DNA from: Candidatus Acetothermia bacterium
GTDB lineage: Bacteria; Bipolaricaulota; Bipolaricaulia; RBG-16-55-9; JANLFV01
NCBI GenBank assembly: GCA_024653345.1
Contig: JANLFV010000001.1
Location: 271,342-335,341 of the forward strand
Reading direction: 5' to 3'
DNA: 64,000 nt
Positions 1 to 9,107 of this stretch are shown here, piece by piece (within the stretch, counting starts at the first letter, position 1; each line of letters opens with the position of its first letter). Below the pieces are notes generated by a model. That model made no database searches and was not told where the DNA came from. It saw only the letters and a program-made list of their open reading frames with translations. A program made the translations under genes and the position numbers.

Positions 1-2
1 GG

Positions 3-245
3 CCGGTCCGCGGCCCGCAGGTCTTGAAGGCCATCCGCGAGAGCGCCGGCGGGGTCGTGACCGTGAGCGACGCTGAGGCCGAAGCGGCCCAGCGCGAGCT
101 GGCCCGGCATGGACTTTATGTTGAGCCGACCTCCGCGGTCGCGGTCGCCGGGCTGCAGAGGCTGGTCGAGCGGGGCTCGATCAGGCCGGGGGAATTGACC
201 GTCGTCCCCCTCACCGGGAGCGGGCTGAAGGGCGGGAGCGGATGA
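3..245 (+). CDS. Threonine synthase-like PLP enzyme, C-terminal end only
   Basis: The frame is open from the window edge (position 3) to a TGA at 243-245, so only about 80 C-terminal residues are seen. The end matches fold-type-II threonine synthases: a VSD-type helix start, a Y/FVEPTSA segment that follows the PLP phosphate site, and the terminal LTGSGLK signature. The same landmarks (FAEPAAA, ITGSGLK) occur in the complete paralogue at 56053-57309. Known role of the family is conversion of O-phosphohomoserine to threonine with PLP. The stop is 1 bp from the glycerate kinase start, so the genes are probably cotranscribed. Because the catalytic lysine lies outside the window, a related beta-eliminating lyase cannot be excluded. 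Confidence 0.75.
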   Translation, partial: PVRGPQVLKAIRESAGGVVTVSDAEAEAAQRELARHGLYVEPTSAVAVAGLQRLVERGSIRPGELTVVPLTGSGLKGGSG

Positions 246-246
246 A

Positions 247-1398
247 ATGAAGGTCCTGATCGCCCCTGGGCCGTTCAAGGGCTCGCTCTCCGCCCCACAG
301 GCGGCGGAGGCGATCGCTCGGGGCTTTAAAGCGGCGCTCCCCCAGGCCGAGCTGGAGCTGGTCCCCCTGGCCGACGGGGGGACCGGGACGGTCGCGGCCT
401 TAGTCGCGGCCACGAAGGGCCGGCTCTTGACCGCCCGGGTCCACGGCCCGCTCGGTGAGCCGGTTGAGGCGAGCTGGGGCCTCCTCGGGGACGGGACAAC
501 GGCAGTTATCGAGATGGCCGCGGCCGCGGGGCTTTGGCTCGTCCCGCCGGGGAAGCGGAATCCGCTGAAGACCACCACCTACGGCGTGGGGGAGCTGGTC
601 CGCGCGGCCCTCGCCCATTCCCCAAGGCGGATCATCATCGGCCTGGGGGACTCAGCGACGGTCGACGGCGGGGCGGGCCTGGCCCAGGCCCTAGGGGTGG
701 GGCTCCTCGACTCCCGGGGCGAGGCGATTCCCCGAGGGAACGAGGGCCTGGCGCGGCTGGCCCGGCTCGAACTAGGGGGGCTCGACTCCCGGCTTAAGGG
801 GGTCGAGGTCCTCGCCGCCTGTGATGTGGAAAACCCCCTCCTCGGGCCGGAGGGCGCGGCCTCGGTCTACGGGCCGCAGAAGGGGGCCACCCCGGAGATG
901 GTCCCGCTGCTGGAACGCAACCTCGAGCACTTGGCGGGGGTGATCACCCGCGAACTGGGCCGGGAGGTGGCGGCCCTCCCCGGGGCCGGTGCGGCTGGAG
1001 GGCTGGGTGCTGGCCTGGCCGCCTTCTTGGGGGCCGAGCTTCGCTTGGGGATCGAGCTGATCAAAGAGGTCCTGAACTTCGAGGCCCGGCTCGCCGACGC
1101 GGACCTAGTGATCACCGGCGAGGGGCAGGTCGACCGGCAGACGGCCTTCGGGAAGGCCCCGCTCGGGGTGGCCCGCTCGGCGAAGCGCTCGGGCAAGCCG
1201 GTGATCTGCTTTGCCGGGGCCATCGGCTCGGGCGCGGAGGGGGTCTACGCCCAGGGCATCGACGCGCTGGTCCCGATCGTGCCGGGCCCGATCAGCCCAG
1301 AGGAGGCCCTAGCCCGGGCCGAGCAACTCCTGGAAGAGGCGGCGGCGCGGACGGCCAGATTGCTCGAGCTGGCCTGGCAGAGGAGGCCGCAGGGATGA
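247..1398 (+). CDS. Glycerate 2-kinase (GarK/GlxK-type glycerate kinase)
   Basis: The 383-residue protein has the length and N-terminal signature of the GarK/GlxK family: APGPFKGS near residue 6, then an ADGGTGT segment near 44, and the later GLGDSATVDGG and ITGEGQVD motifs. This family phosphorylates D-glycerate, usually to 2-phosphoglycerate, feeding lower glycolysis. The ATG at 247 lies 1 bp after the preceding stop. The downstream hydroxyacid reductase overlaps by 4 bp, so the pair can interconvert hydroxypyruvate or glyoxylate-derived acid with glycerate and phosphorylate it. The position of phosphorylation (2- versus 3-) is inferred from the family, not seen. The product 2-phosphoglycerate is also the precursor of 2,3-bisphosphoglycerate, which is relevant to the cDPG synthase homologue at 31181. 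Confidence 0.9.
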   Translation: MKVLIAPGPFKGSLSAPQAAEAIARGFKAALPQAELELVPLADGGTGTVAALVAATKGRLLTARVHGPLGEPVEASWGLLGDGTTAVIEMAAAAGLWLVPPGKRNPLKTTTYGVGELVRAALAHSPRRIIIGLGDSATVDGGAGLAQALGVGLLDSRGEAIPRGNEGLARLARLELGGLDSRLKGVEVLAACDVENPLLGPEGAASVYGPQKGATPEMVPLLERNLEHLAGVITRELGREVAALPGAGAAGGLGAGLAAFLGAELRLGIELIKEVLNFEARLADADLVITGEGQVDRQTAFGKAPLGVARSAKRSGKPVICFAGAIGSGAEGVYAQGIDALVPIVPGPISPEEALARAEQLLEEAAARTARLLELAWQRRPQG

Positions 1399-2363
1399 GA
1401 AGGGTCCTGATCACGAGGAAGCTCTTCCCCGAGGCCCTGGCACTGCTCGAGGATCAGGGGGTCGCCTACGAGATGAATGAGGGCCCGCCGCTCCCCAAGC
1501 GGGAGCTGCTGAGGAAGGTCGCGGGAGTGGACGGGCTGATCTGCCTCCTGAGCGACCGGATCGACCGCGAGGTGCTCGAGGCGGGGAAGGCCCTGAGGGT
1601 CGTGGCCAATGTGGCCGTCGGATACGATAACATCGATGTCCAGGCCGCGAGCGAGCTCGGGATCATGGTGACCAACACACCGGAGGTCCTCACTGAGGCC
1701 ACGGCCGACCTGACCTTCGGGTTGATCCTGGCCGTGGCGCGGCGGATCGTCGAGGGGGATCGGCTCGTCCGGGAGGGAGGGTTCAAAGGCTGGGAGCTGG
1801 ACCTCCTGCTCGGGGCCGAGGTCCACCACAAGACCCTAGGGATCGTGGGGTTCGGGCGGATCGGTCAGGCGGTCGCCCGCCGGGCCCGGGGCTTCGGGAT
1901 GGAGGTCCTCTACTACGATCCCATCCGCAGGCCGGAGCTGGAGCGGGAGCTCGGGGCCCAATTCGTTCAGCTTAAGGAACTGCTCAGCCGGAGCGACTTC
2001 GTCTCGCTCCACTTGCCGCTCACGCCCCAGACCCGCCATCTCATCGGGAGGGAGGAGCTCGGGCTGATGAAGCCCTCGGCCTTCTTGATCAATGTCGCCC
2101 GCGGGCCGATCGTCGATGAGGCGGCCCTGGTCGAGGCCCTGAAATCAGGCGAGCTCGCCGGGGCCGGGCTCGATGTCTTCGAGCACGAGCCGGATGTCCA
2201 CCCCGAACTCCTCAGAATGAGCAATGTCGTCTTAACCCCGCACATCGGGAGCGCGGGGCGGGAGACGCGCCTCCGGATGGCCCTCATGGCCGTGGAGAAT
2301 GTGCTCGCCGCCCTCGCGGGCCGGAGGCCGCCGAACCTCGTCAACCCCGAGGTCTGGCCTTAA
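1395..2363 (+). CDS. D-2-hydroxyacid dehydrogenase (glyoxylate/hydroxypyruvate reductase type)
   Basis: A 322-residue NAD(P)-dependent D-2-hydroxyacid dehydrogenase. The Rossmann motif GFGRIG lies at 152-157 and the catalytic triad of the family is visible as Arg236 (VARG), Glu265 (FEHE) and His283 (TPHIG). The VGYDNID segment at 75-81 is typical of glyoxylate/hydroxypyruvate reductases (GyaR/GhrB side) rather than of SerA, and no C-terminal ACT domain is present. The start overlaps the end of the glycerate kinase by 4 bp (ATGA), a translationally coupled arrangement that supports a glycerate-hydroxypyruvate role. The 3' end overlaps the convergent uridine kinase gene by 23 bp. Exact substrate is inferred. 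Confidence 0.88.
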   Translation: MRRVLITRKLFPEALALLEDQGVAYEMNEGPPLPKRELLRKVAGVDGLICLLSDRIDREVLEAGKALRVVANVAVGYDNIDVQAASELGIMVTNTPEVLTEATADLTFGLILAVARRIVEGDRLVREGGFKGWELDLLLGAEVHHKTLGIVGFGRIGQAVARRARGFGMEVLYYDPIRRPELERELGAQFVQLKELLSRSDFVSLHLPLTPQTRHLIGREELGLMKPSAFLINVARGPIVDEAALVEALKSGELAGAGLDVFEHEPDVHPELLRMSNVVLTPHIGSAGRETRLRMALMAVENVLAALAGRRPPNLVNPEVWP

Positions 2364-4089
2364 GCGGGCCGGGCCAAGCCGGAGTCGGGGTGAAGTCCGC
2401 CACCACCGACCCGCCGATGAACTCCCGGAGGACCGACTCCTCGGGGACCAGCTCGGGCGGGCAGGGCGAGAGCCAGCTCAATAGCTGGAGCAAGCGCCGC
2501 GCCTCGGGATACTGGGGCGAGTCGGGCTCGACCTGCCGGAGGAGCGGCTCGGCCAAGGGCTTGAGGACCGCCAGCTCGTGCGGCAGGGCGGAGTTGAACA
2601 TCGCATCGGCATTCTCCTGGTAAGGGAAGACATACTGCTCCTCGCCGTGGCGGACGCTCGGCCACTGCTCGAGGGTCCGCTGGGCATCGCTCCCCCGCTC
2701 CCGGCTGTCCCGGACGATCCGCCGGATCAGCCTTGTATCGGTCGTGGGGATTCGCGTCAGCCGGTCGAGCCGGAGCTGCGCGACCGCTGAGACATAGATC
2801 CGGAAGACGCTCTCCTGAGGGACCTGGGGGACCAGCGCCGGATTGAGCCCATGCAACCCCTCGATCAGGAGGATATGGCCCCGGCCGAGCCGGACGGTCG
2901 GGCCCGCCTCGCTTCGCCCCAAGAGGAAGTTGTAACGCGGGATGGTCACCCTCCGCCCCTTGAGCAGGGCGAGGAGATGTTTGTTCAACAGCTCCAGGTC
3001 GAGGGCCTCGAGGGCCTCGAAGTCCGGCCGCCCCTCCGCATCCCGGGGCGAGCGCCCCCTCGGGAGGAAGTAGTCGTCCAAGCTCAAAGGGAAGGGCCTC
3101 CGGCCGTTCGCTAGGAGCTGGACCGCCAGCCGCCTCGAGAAGCTCGTCTTCCCCGAGGAGGTCGGGCCGGCGATCAAGACCAGCTTCACCGGCTCGGGCC
3201 GGGCGCAGATCTCGGCTGCGATCTCGGCGATCCTCTGGGAGTGCAGGGCCTCCCCCACGAGCATCAACTCCCTCCCTCGCCCGCCCGCGAGGGCTAAGTT
3301 GAGCCCCCCGACATCGTGGACCCCCAAGAGGTCGAGCCAGCGGCTGTATTCGTTGAAGACTCGCGCGAGCTTGGGATACCGCTGGACCGGGGAGAGCTGG
3401 AGCTGGTTCCGCTGCGGCAAGCGGAGGATGAACCCTGGGGGATGGTGGAGCAAGGCGAAGTGCTTGATCTTCCCCGTCGAGGGGAGGAGCGGGCCATAGG
3501 CCGGGATGGTCGCCAGCCCGAGCCGCCGAAGGCAGACTTCCTTTGAACTGTAGGCTTGGAAGAGCCGGAGGCGGTCCTCCTCCCCGGCCTCGCGGAAGAG
3601 CCTCAAAGCCTCCTCCAGGGCCAGGGTCTCGCGCTGGATCGGCTCATCGGCCTCCACCAGCTCCGCCATCCTCCGCTCGAGCTGCTCAAGTTCCCTGGAG
3701 GTGAAGGGCCTCCGGCCTGAGATCTCGCAGAAGAGCCCGCCGAAGGGGACGGAGTGCTCGACCTCCAGCTTCACTTGGGCCTGGGGGTAGAGCTCCCGGA
3801 TCGCCGCCTCAAAAAGGAGGATCGCGCTCGGCTGGTAGAGGCGATAGCCCGGCTCATCCGCGAGCGTCACCGGTCTGGCGGAGCAGTCGTGCTCGACCGG
3901 CCAGTCCAGCTCCCGCAGCTGGTTCTCCACTAGGCCGGCCACCACGGGCAGCTCGCTGTCGTTCGCCCGCTCGAGGAACTGGCCAATGGGCGTGCCCAGC
4001 GGGGCGCAGAGGGTCTGCCCGTCGGGAAGCCGGACCTGCACATCCTGCCGCGGCTCACAGGCTCTCACCACAATCTCCTGGCTGGCCAT
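2341..4089 (-). CDS. TGS-domain nucleoside (uridine) kinase
   Basis: The 582-residue protein starts with a TGS-like beta-grasp domain (about residues 5-70), continues with a region like the second additional domain of threonyl-tRNA synthetase (about 75-180), and ends with a phosphoribulokinase/uridine kinase P-loop domain with Walker A AGPTSSGKT at 307-315 followed by the SLDDYF segment typical of uridine kinases. Such fusions occur in Thermotogae, Firmicutes and relatives and are annotated as nucleoside kinases; the likely reaction is ATP or GTP-dependent phosphorylation of uridine/cytidine. No Shine-Dalgarno precedes the ATG at 4087-4089; an extended -10 (TG-A-TAGAAT) ends 8 bp upstream, which suggests a leaderless mRNA. 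Substrate has not been shown by sequence. Confidence 0.85.
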   Translation of the reverse strand: MASQEIVVRACEPRQDVQVRLPDGQTLCAPLGTPIGQFLERANDSELPVVAGLVENQLRELDWPVEHDCSARPVTLADEPGYRLYQPSAILLFEAAIRELYPQAQVKLEVEHSVPFGGLFCEISGRRPFTSRELEQLERRMAELVEADEPIQRETLALEEALRLFREAGEEDRLRLFQAYSSKEVCLRRLGLATIPAYGPLLPSTGKIKHFALLHHPPGFILRLPQRNQLQLSPVQRYPKLARVFNEYSRWLDLLGVHDVGGLNLALAGGRGRELMLVGEALHSQRIAEIAAEICARPEPVKLVLIAGPTSSGKTSFSRRLAVQLLANGRRPFPLSLDDYFLPRGRSPRDAEGRPDFEALEALDLELLNKHLLALLKGRRVTIPRYNFLLGRSEAGPTVRLGRGHILLIEGLHGLNPALVPQVPQESVFRIYVSAVAQLRLDRLTRIPTTDTRLIRRIVRDSRERGSDAQRTLEQWPSVRHGEEQYVFPYQENADAMFNSALPHELAVLKPLAEPLLRQVEPDSPQYPEARRLLQLLSWLSPCPPELVPEESVLREFIGGSVVADFTPTPAWPGPLKARPRG

Positions 4090-4097
4090 GGGGCGCT

Positions 4098-4103
4098 ATT
4101 CTA
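4098..4103 (-). promoter_or_regulatory. -10 box of the uridine kinase promoter (probable leaderless start)
   Basis: Minus-strand TAGAAT preceded by TGA gives an extended -10. Eight bases separate it from the start codon at 4089, so transcription would begin at or next to the ATG. No convincing -35 is seen. Confidence 0.55.
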
Positions 4104-4129
4104 TCATTCCCGCACGAGGCCGGCCATCC

Positions 4130-4158
4130 TTTACGGACGGAGTGCGAGCTGCTACAAT
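4130..4158 (+). promoter_or_regulatory. uvrA promoter
   Basis: TTTACG (4130-4135), 17 bp, TACAAT (4153-4158), placing the transcription start near 4165 and a leader of only about 13 nt before the uvrA ATG. It is divergent from the uridine kinase promoter in a gap of 88 bp. Confidence 0.6.
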
Positions 4159-4177
4159 TCGCTGAGGCATCCGCGCG

Positions 4178-7015
4178 ATGGACAAGATCATCATTAGGGG
4201 GGCAAGGCAGCATAACCTGAAGAATATCGACCTCGAGCTTCCCCGGGATAAGCTGATCGTGATCACCGGTGTCTCGGGCTCGGGGAAGTCCTCCCTGGCC
4301 TTCGACACGATCTACGCCGAGGGCCAGCGCCGCTATGTGGAATCCTTGAGCGCCTATGCCCGGCAGTTCCTCTCCCAGATGGATAAGCCCGAGGTGGACT
4401 TCATCGAGGGGCTCTCCCCGGCCATCTCGATCGACCAGAAGCGGAGGAGCCACAACCCCCGCTCGACCGTGGCCACGATCACCGAGGTCTACGACTACCT
4501 GAGGCTGCTCTTCGCCCGGATCGGGAAGCCCCATTGCTACAAGTGCGGCCGGCCGATCGCCCCCCAGACCTCCCAGCAGATCATCGACCGGATCCTGGGC
4601 CTCCCCGAGGAGACGAAGGTCCAGCTCCTCGCCCCGCTCGTCCGCGGGCGGAAGGGGGAATACCGGAGCCTCTTCGAGGAGCTGAGGCGGGAGGGCTACA
4701 GCCGCGTCCGGGTCGACGGCCAGCTCCGCGAGCTGGAGGAGGAGATCATCCTCGACAAATACAAGAAGCACGAGATCGCCGTGGTGGTCGACCGGCTCAT
4801 CGTCCGGCCCGGGCTGCGCGAGCGGATCGCCGACGGCGTGGAGACGGCTTTGAAGCTTGCGGAAGGGAATGTGATCGTCTCCATCGCCGGGGGAGAGGAG
4901 CTCTTCTTAAGCGAGCACCTCGCCTGCCCGCATTGCGGGGTGAGCTACGAGAAGATCGAGCCGAGGCTCTTCTCCTTCAACAGCCCTTACGGGGCCTGCC
5001 CCGAGTGCGGCGGGCTGGGGGTGAAGCTGGAGATCGACCCCGAGCTCGTGATCGATAGGGAGAGGAGCCTCTTCGACGGGGGGATCATCCCCTGGGCCGG
5101 CTCCCAGAGCCGCTGGCTCTTCGGGCTCCTCAGCGGCCTCTGCCAGAAGTATGGGATCGACCCGAATCTCCCGCTCGGCCGACTCCCCAAGGAGAAGCTC
5201 GAGATCCTCCTTTATGGGACCAACGGGGAGCTGGTCCGTTTCCCCTACACCAACCAAGAGGGCCGGACGAGGATCTTCGAGGTGGTCTACCGCGGGATCG
5301 TCAACACCCTCGAACATCACCTCCACGAGGACCAGACCGAGGCGAGCTATGAGGAGTTAAAGCAATACATGAGCAGCCGGCCCTGCCCCGCCTGCGGGGG
5401 GAAGCGGCTCCGCCCGGAGAGCCTGGCGATCACTGTCGGCGGGAAGAACATCATCGAGGTGACCGAGCTCTCGGTGAAGGAGGCCTACCGCTTCTTCGAT
5501 GAGCTCGAGCTCACGGAGAGGGAGGAGCTGATCGCCCACCAGATCCTGAAGGAGATCAAGGCCCGCTTGAAGTTCATGATCGATGTCGGCTTAGATTACC
5601 TCACCTTGGACCGCCCGGCGGGGACGCTCGCGGGCGGGGAGGCCCAGCGGATCCGGCTGGCCACCCAGATCGGCTCCCAGCTCGTCGGGGTCCTCTACAT
5701 CCTGGACGAGCCGAGCGTCGGGCTCCATCAGCGGGACATCCGTAGGTTGCTCAATACGCTCGAGGGGCTGCGGGACCTAGGGAATACCGTGATCGTGGTG
5801 GAGCACGACGAGGCCACGATCCGGGCCGCGGACTTCATCGTGGACATTGGCCCCGGGGCCGGTGCGAGCGGCGGGGAGATCGTCGCCACCGGCTCGCTCG
5901 AGGAGATCGTGGCTTGCCCGCGCTCGATCACCGGCCAATACCTGAGCGGGAAGCGGACGATCCCGATCCCCAAAGGGCGCCGCTCGCCCAGGGGCTGGCT
6001 GATCATCAAGGGGGCCAGGGAGCACAACCTCAAGGGGATCGATGTCAGGATCCCTCTGGGGGTCTTCGTCTGCGTCACCGGCGTCTCCGGCTCGGGGAAG
6101 TCGACCCTGGTCGAGGAGATCCTCTATCGCGGCGCGGCTCAAAGGCTGCGCCTCAAGTCGGAGCGGCCCGGTGAGCACGACGCCATCCTCGGGCTGGAGC
6201 AGATCGATAAGGTGATCGACATCGACCAATCCCCGATCGGAAGGACCCCCCGCTCGAACCCCGCGACCTACATCGGGGTCTTCGACCTGATCCGGCAGGT
6301 CTTCGCCCAGACGCCAGAGGCGCGGATGCGCGGCTACAGGCCCGGCAGATTCTCCTTCAATGTCAAGGGCGGGCGGTGCGAGGCCTGCCGCGGCGACGGC
6401 CTGATCAAGATCGAGATGCACTTCCTCCCCGATGTCTATGTCCCCTGCGAGGTCTGCAAGGGGAGACGCTACAACCGCGAGACGCTCCAGATCAAGTATA
6501 AGGGCCGCTCGATCGCCGATGTCTTGGAGATGACCGTCGAGGAAGCCTTGAGCTTCTTCGAGAACATCCCCCCGATCCGGAGGAAGCTCCAGACCCTCTA
6601 CGATGTGGGGCTGAGCTACATCCAGCTCGGCCAGCCGGCACCCCAGCTCTCGGGCGGGGAGGCCCAGCGGGTGAAGCTGGCGGAGGAGCTCTCGAAGCGC
6701 GCGACCGGGCGGACGCTCTACATCCTCGATGAGCCGACCACAGGGCTGCACATGGACGACATCAAGAAGCTCTTGAATGTCCTCCACCGGCTCGTCGAGC
6801 TCGGGAATACGGTGGTAGTGATCGAGCACAACCTGGATGTGATCAAGACCGCCGACTGGATCATCGACCTCGGCCCCGAGGGCGGAGATGAGGGTGGATG
6901 GGTCATCACTGAGGGGACGCCAGAAGAGGTGGCTGAGGCGGCAGGATCTTACACAGGGCAGTTTCTGCAGAGGGTCTTGAGCACGAGGACCCTAGCTGGG
7001 GCCAAGAGGGCTTGA
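4178..7015 (+). CDS. uvrA: UvrABC system protein A
   Basis: The 945-residue length and domain order are those of UvrA, the damage-recognition ATPase of nucleotide excision repair, which works as a dimer with UvrB in the cytoplasm. The first Walker A GVSGSGKS is at 31-38 and a second copy GVSGSGKS occurs in the C-terminal half. Zinc-finger cysteines appear as CPHC...CPEC in the first half and CEAC...CEVC in the second. Two ABC signatures (AGGEAQR and SGGEAQR) and two Walker B segments ([16 protein letters not shown]) are present. It is preceded by its own promoter and has no adjacent uvrB or uvrC. Confidence 0.98.
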   Translation: MDKIIIRGARQHNLKNIDLELPRDKLIVITGVSGSGKSSLAFDTIYAEGQRRYVESLSAYARQFLSQMDKPEVDFIEGLSPAISIDQKRRSHNPRSTVATITEVYDYLRLLFARIGKPHCYKCGRPIAPQTSQQIIDRILGLPEETKVQLLAPLVRGRKGEYRSLFEELRREGYSRVRVDGQLRELEEEIILDKYKKHEIAVVVDRLIVRPGLRERIADGVETALKLAEGNVIVSIAGGEELFLSEHLACPHCGVSYEKIEPRLFSFNSPYGACPECGGLGVKLEIDPELVIDRERSLFDGGIIPWAGSQSRWLFGLLSGLCQKYGIDPNLPLGRLPKEKLEILLYGTNGELVRFPYTNQEGRTRIFEVVYRGIVNTLEHHLHEDQTEASYEELKQYMSSRPCPACGGKRLRPESLAITVGGKNIIEVTELSVKEAYRFFDELELTEREELIAHQILKEIKARLKFMIDVGLDYLTLDRPAGTLAGGEAQRIRLATQIGSQLVGVLYILDEPSVGLHQRDIRRLLNTLEGLRDLGNTVIVVEHDEATIRAADFIVDIGPGAGASGGEIVATGSLEEIVACPRSITGQYLSGKRTIPIPKGRRSPRGWLIIKGAREHNLKGIDVRIPLGVFVCVTGVSGSGKSTLVEEILYRGAAQRLRLKSERPGEHDAILGLEQIDKVIDIDQSPIGRTPRSNPATYIGVFDLIRQVFAQTPEARMRGYRPGRFSFNVKGGRCEACRGDGLIKIEMHFLPDVYVPCEVCKGRRYNRETLQIKYKGRSIADVLEMTVEEALSFFENIPPIRRKLQTLYDVGLSYIQLGQPAPQLSGGEAQRVKLAEELSKRATGRTLYILDEPTTGLHMDDIKKLLNVLHRLVELGNTVVVIEHNLDVIKTADWIIDLGPEGGDEGGWVITEGTPEEVAEAAGSYTGQFLQRVLSTRTLAGAKRA

Positions 7016-7097
7016 TCCCCTAGCCTGCGCCCCCTTGCGGCGGCGCTCAACAAGAGAGCAGCTCAACCCTGTCCTCAACAGCAAGGCCAGGAATCCG

Positions 7098-8966
7098 TCA
7101 TCGAGGCAGTATCCGCTTCAATTCTCCTAGCCCCAGCTCCTCCAGCTTGGCGGGGGTGGGCCCGAACTCGTCCCAGCCGCGAAGGCGATAGTATTCGTCG
7201 ATCATCCTCTGCAAGAGGTCATTCGGGATCGGCCGCCCCGAGCTCGCGCCCCGCGGGAGCGGCCCCTTCAGCCTCCTCGGGAGGTCATCGTCCCTGCGGG
7301 TGTAGCCGGCCCGCGCGGCGAGGATCTTCAGCAGGTTGTAGTTCCTCTCGCCGATGAGGAGCATCTCCTTCGCATCGACCTCAAGCCCGGTGAGGGCGTT
7401 CAGGATCGCTCGGATCTGGGGATAGTTATACCCCGGCTCGGTCATCGAGGGGATGAAGACGCACATCACCAGGGAGTTGGTGAACGACCGGAGGTCCTCG
7501 TAGATCTTCACGACTCGGGGCTTACCCTCCCAGGAGAAGCGGTCTAGCCTCTCCGTTACGCCCAGCTCGGGGGTCGGATTCTCGACCTCGAGCATCGTGT
7601 CGTGCATCCCTTCGAGGTGGGTCGCACCCCGCGGTGAGGTGGCGTAGCTCAGGGCGAGGCCGACCTTCCCCCGCGGCTCGTGCATCGGGACCTCGACGCC
7701 CTTGACATGGACGGCGAAGTCCCCGCCGTATTTCTTCTCCAGATAATCGAGCCCTTTCGCCAGCTCCGCCCCGAGCCCCTCCCGGCGAGCGATCAGGTCG
7801 ATGGCCCTCAGGATCGCCCGGGCGTCGCCCCACTTCAGGTCGGACTTGAGGAGCCCCCGCTCGGTCGCCTCGATGGCCCAGGCGATGGTCACCCCGGTGC
7901 TGATGGTGTCGAGCCCGTAGGCATTGCACTTCTGGTTGGCCAGGGCGATGGCCTCGAGATCGTCATTGAGCAAAAGCGAGCCCAATGCCGCGACGGTCTC
8001 GTATTCCGGGCCGCCGTAGCGCGGGTCGACCTCTTCATTGTCGAACTTGGCGGAGACCACCCGCTTGCAGCCGACGGGGCAGCCGGCGCAGCTGTCAGCC
8101 CGCACTAGGATCGTCTCGGCCATCACCTCGCCGCTGATCGCACCCGCCCGGTCGAAGACCCCCTCCTGGAAGTTCTTCGTCGGGAGGATCCCCTGCCCGT
8201 TGAGGGCCATGACTCCCCCGGCCGTCCCGCAGCTCCGGAACCTTCGGATCCAGCGCTCGCTGGCCAGGGCGAGGGCCAGTTCCTTCCGCAGCTCGAGGAA
8301 GCGGGCCCGGTCGTGGATCGGCTTCTCCGTGTGGCTCAAGACGGCGATGGCCTTCAGGTTCTTGCTCCCCATCACCGCCCCGAAGCCGGGCCGGCCCGCG
8401 GACCGCGTCCGGTCGTGGATGATGCAGGCGAACTTCACCAGCCTCTCCCCCGCCGGGCCGATCGTCGCGACCCGGACCTTCCCATGCCGGCGCTGGAGCT
8501 CCTCCTCGACCTCGGCCGTCTCGAGGCCCCACAGGTCATGGGCCTCGTGCAATGCCGGCTTACCGGCGATGAGGGTCAGATAGACCGGCCGAGCGGCCCG
8601 CCCCTTGATGATCAGGCCGTCGTAGCCCGAGTGGCCGAGCTCCTGGCCGAAGAAGCCCCCGGCGTAGGAGTCGGAGGCAGCCCTCGTCTTGGGCGAGAGC
8701 CCGAGGACGACATGCCGCCCGCCGCCCGCTATGCCCAATCCTTGGAACGGCCCGGTCGCGAAGACCAGGAGGTTCTCCGGCCCGAGGGGGTCGAGCTCTC
8801 GGAGGTCCTTATCCTTCAGCTCCTCCAGCAGGATGCGCGCCCCGATCCCTCGCCCGCCGAGGTGCCTCTTAAGCCAGCCCTCGGGGATCGGATAATCTTC
8901 GAACCGGCCCGAGTTCAGGTCTACAAGAAGGTATCTCCCGAATGCGCCATCGATAGCAGCCATCAC
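7098..8966 (-). CDS. Aldehyde:ferredoxin oxidoreductase family protein (tungstopterin enzyme)
   Basis: The 622-residue protein has AOR family architecture: N-terminal pterin-binding domain with GGRGIGARIL near 37-46, a GRPGFGAVMGSKNLKAI segment at 191-207, and the iron-sulfur motif C-x2-C-x3-C at Cys293, Cys296 and Cys300, with a likely fourth ligand further on (LVMCVF). The family oxidises aldehydes to acids with reduction of ferredoxin using a tungsten bis-pterin cofactor, typical of strict anaerobes living on peptides or sugars. Starts GTG 8966 or ATG 8963 both lie just downstream of a TATAAT box ending at 8973, with no Shine-Dalgarno, so a leaderless start is likely. Which AOR subgroup (AOR, FOR, GAPOR-like, or another) cannot be told here. 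Confidence 0.92.
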   Translation of the reverse strand: MMAAIDGAFGRYLLVDLNSGRFEDYPIPEGWLKRHLGGRGIGARILLEELKDKDLRELDPLGPENLLVFATGPFQGLGIAGGGRHVVLGLSPKTRAASDSYAGGFFGQELGHSGYDGLIIKGRAARPVYLTLIAGKPALHEAHDLWGLETAEVEEELQRRHGKVRVATIGPAGERLVKFACIIHDRTRSAGRPGFGAVMGSKNLKAIAVLSHTEKPIHDRARFLELRKELALALASERWIRRFRSCGTAGGVMALNGQGILPTKNFQEGVFDRAGAISGEVMAETILVRADSCAGCPVGCKRVVSAKFDNEEVDPRYGGPEYETVAALGSLLLNDDLEAIALANQKCNAYGLDTISTGVTIAWAIEATERGLLKSDLKWGDARAILRAIDLIARREGLGAELAKGLDYLEKKYGGDFAVHVKGVEVPMHEPRGKVGLALSYATSPRGATHLEGMHDTMLEVENPTPELGVTERLDRFSWEGKPRVVKIYEDLRSFTNSLVMCVFIPSMTEPGYNYPQIRAILNALTGLEVDAKEMLLIGERNYNLLKILAARAGYTRRDDDLPRRLKGPLPRGASSGRPIPNDLLQRMIDEYYRLRGWDEFGPTPAKLEELGLGELKRILPR

Positions 8967-8972
8967 CGGCCG

Positions 8973-9001
8973 ATTATAGCCTGGACGGGGCTTGGGGTGA
9001 A
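8973..9001 (-). promoter_or_regulatory. Promoter of the AOR gene (leaderless type)
   Basis: Minus strand TTCACC (8996-9001), 17 bp, TATAAT (8973-8978). The -10 ends 6 bp from the GTG and 9 bp from the ATG candidate starts. Confidence 0.65.
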
Positions 9002-9007
9002 ACGACC

Positions 9008-9036
9008 TTGTGCCCGCGGCCCGGAGGGCTTATAAT
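9008..9036 (+). promoter_or_regulatory. pyrG operon promoter
   Basis: TTGTGC (9008-9013), 17 bp, TATAAT (9031-9036), back to back with the AOR promoter. It implies a leader of about 65 nt before the pyrG ATG at 9108. Confidence 0.6.
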
Positions 9037-9107
9037 CATCAGCGGATTCGACCTTTCGGATCGGCAAGGCTTTAAGAAGCACCTACATTTTCGGGGTGGC
9101 GGCGCAG

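Noticed and set aside
5777..6829. A 350-codon open frame on the minus strand
   Set aside because: Antisense to uvrA; composition is typical of a GC-driven shadow.
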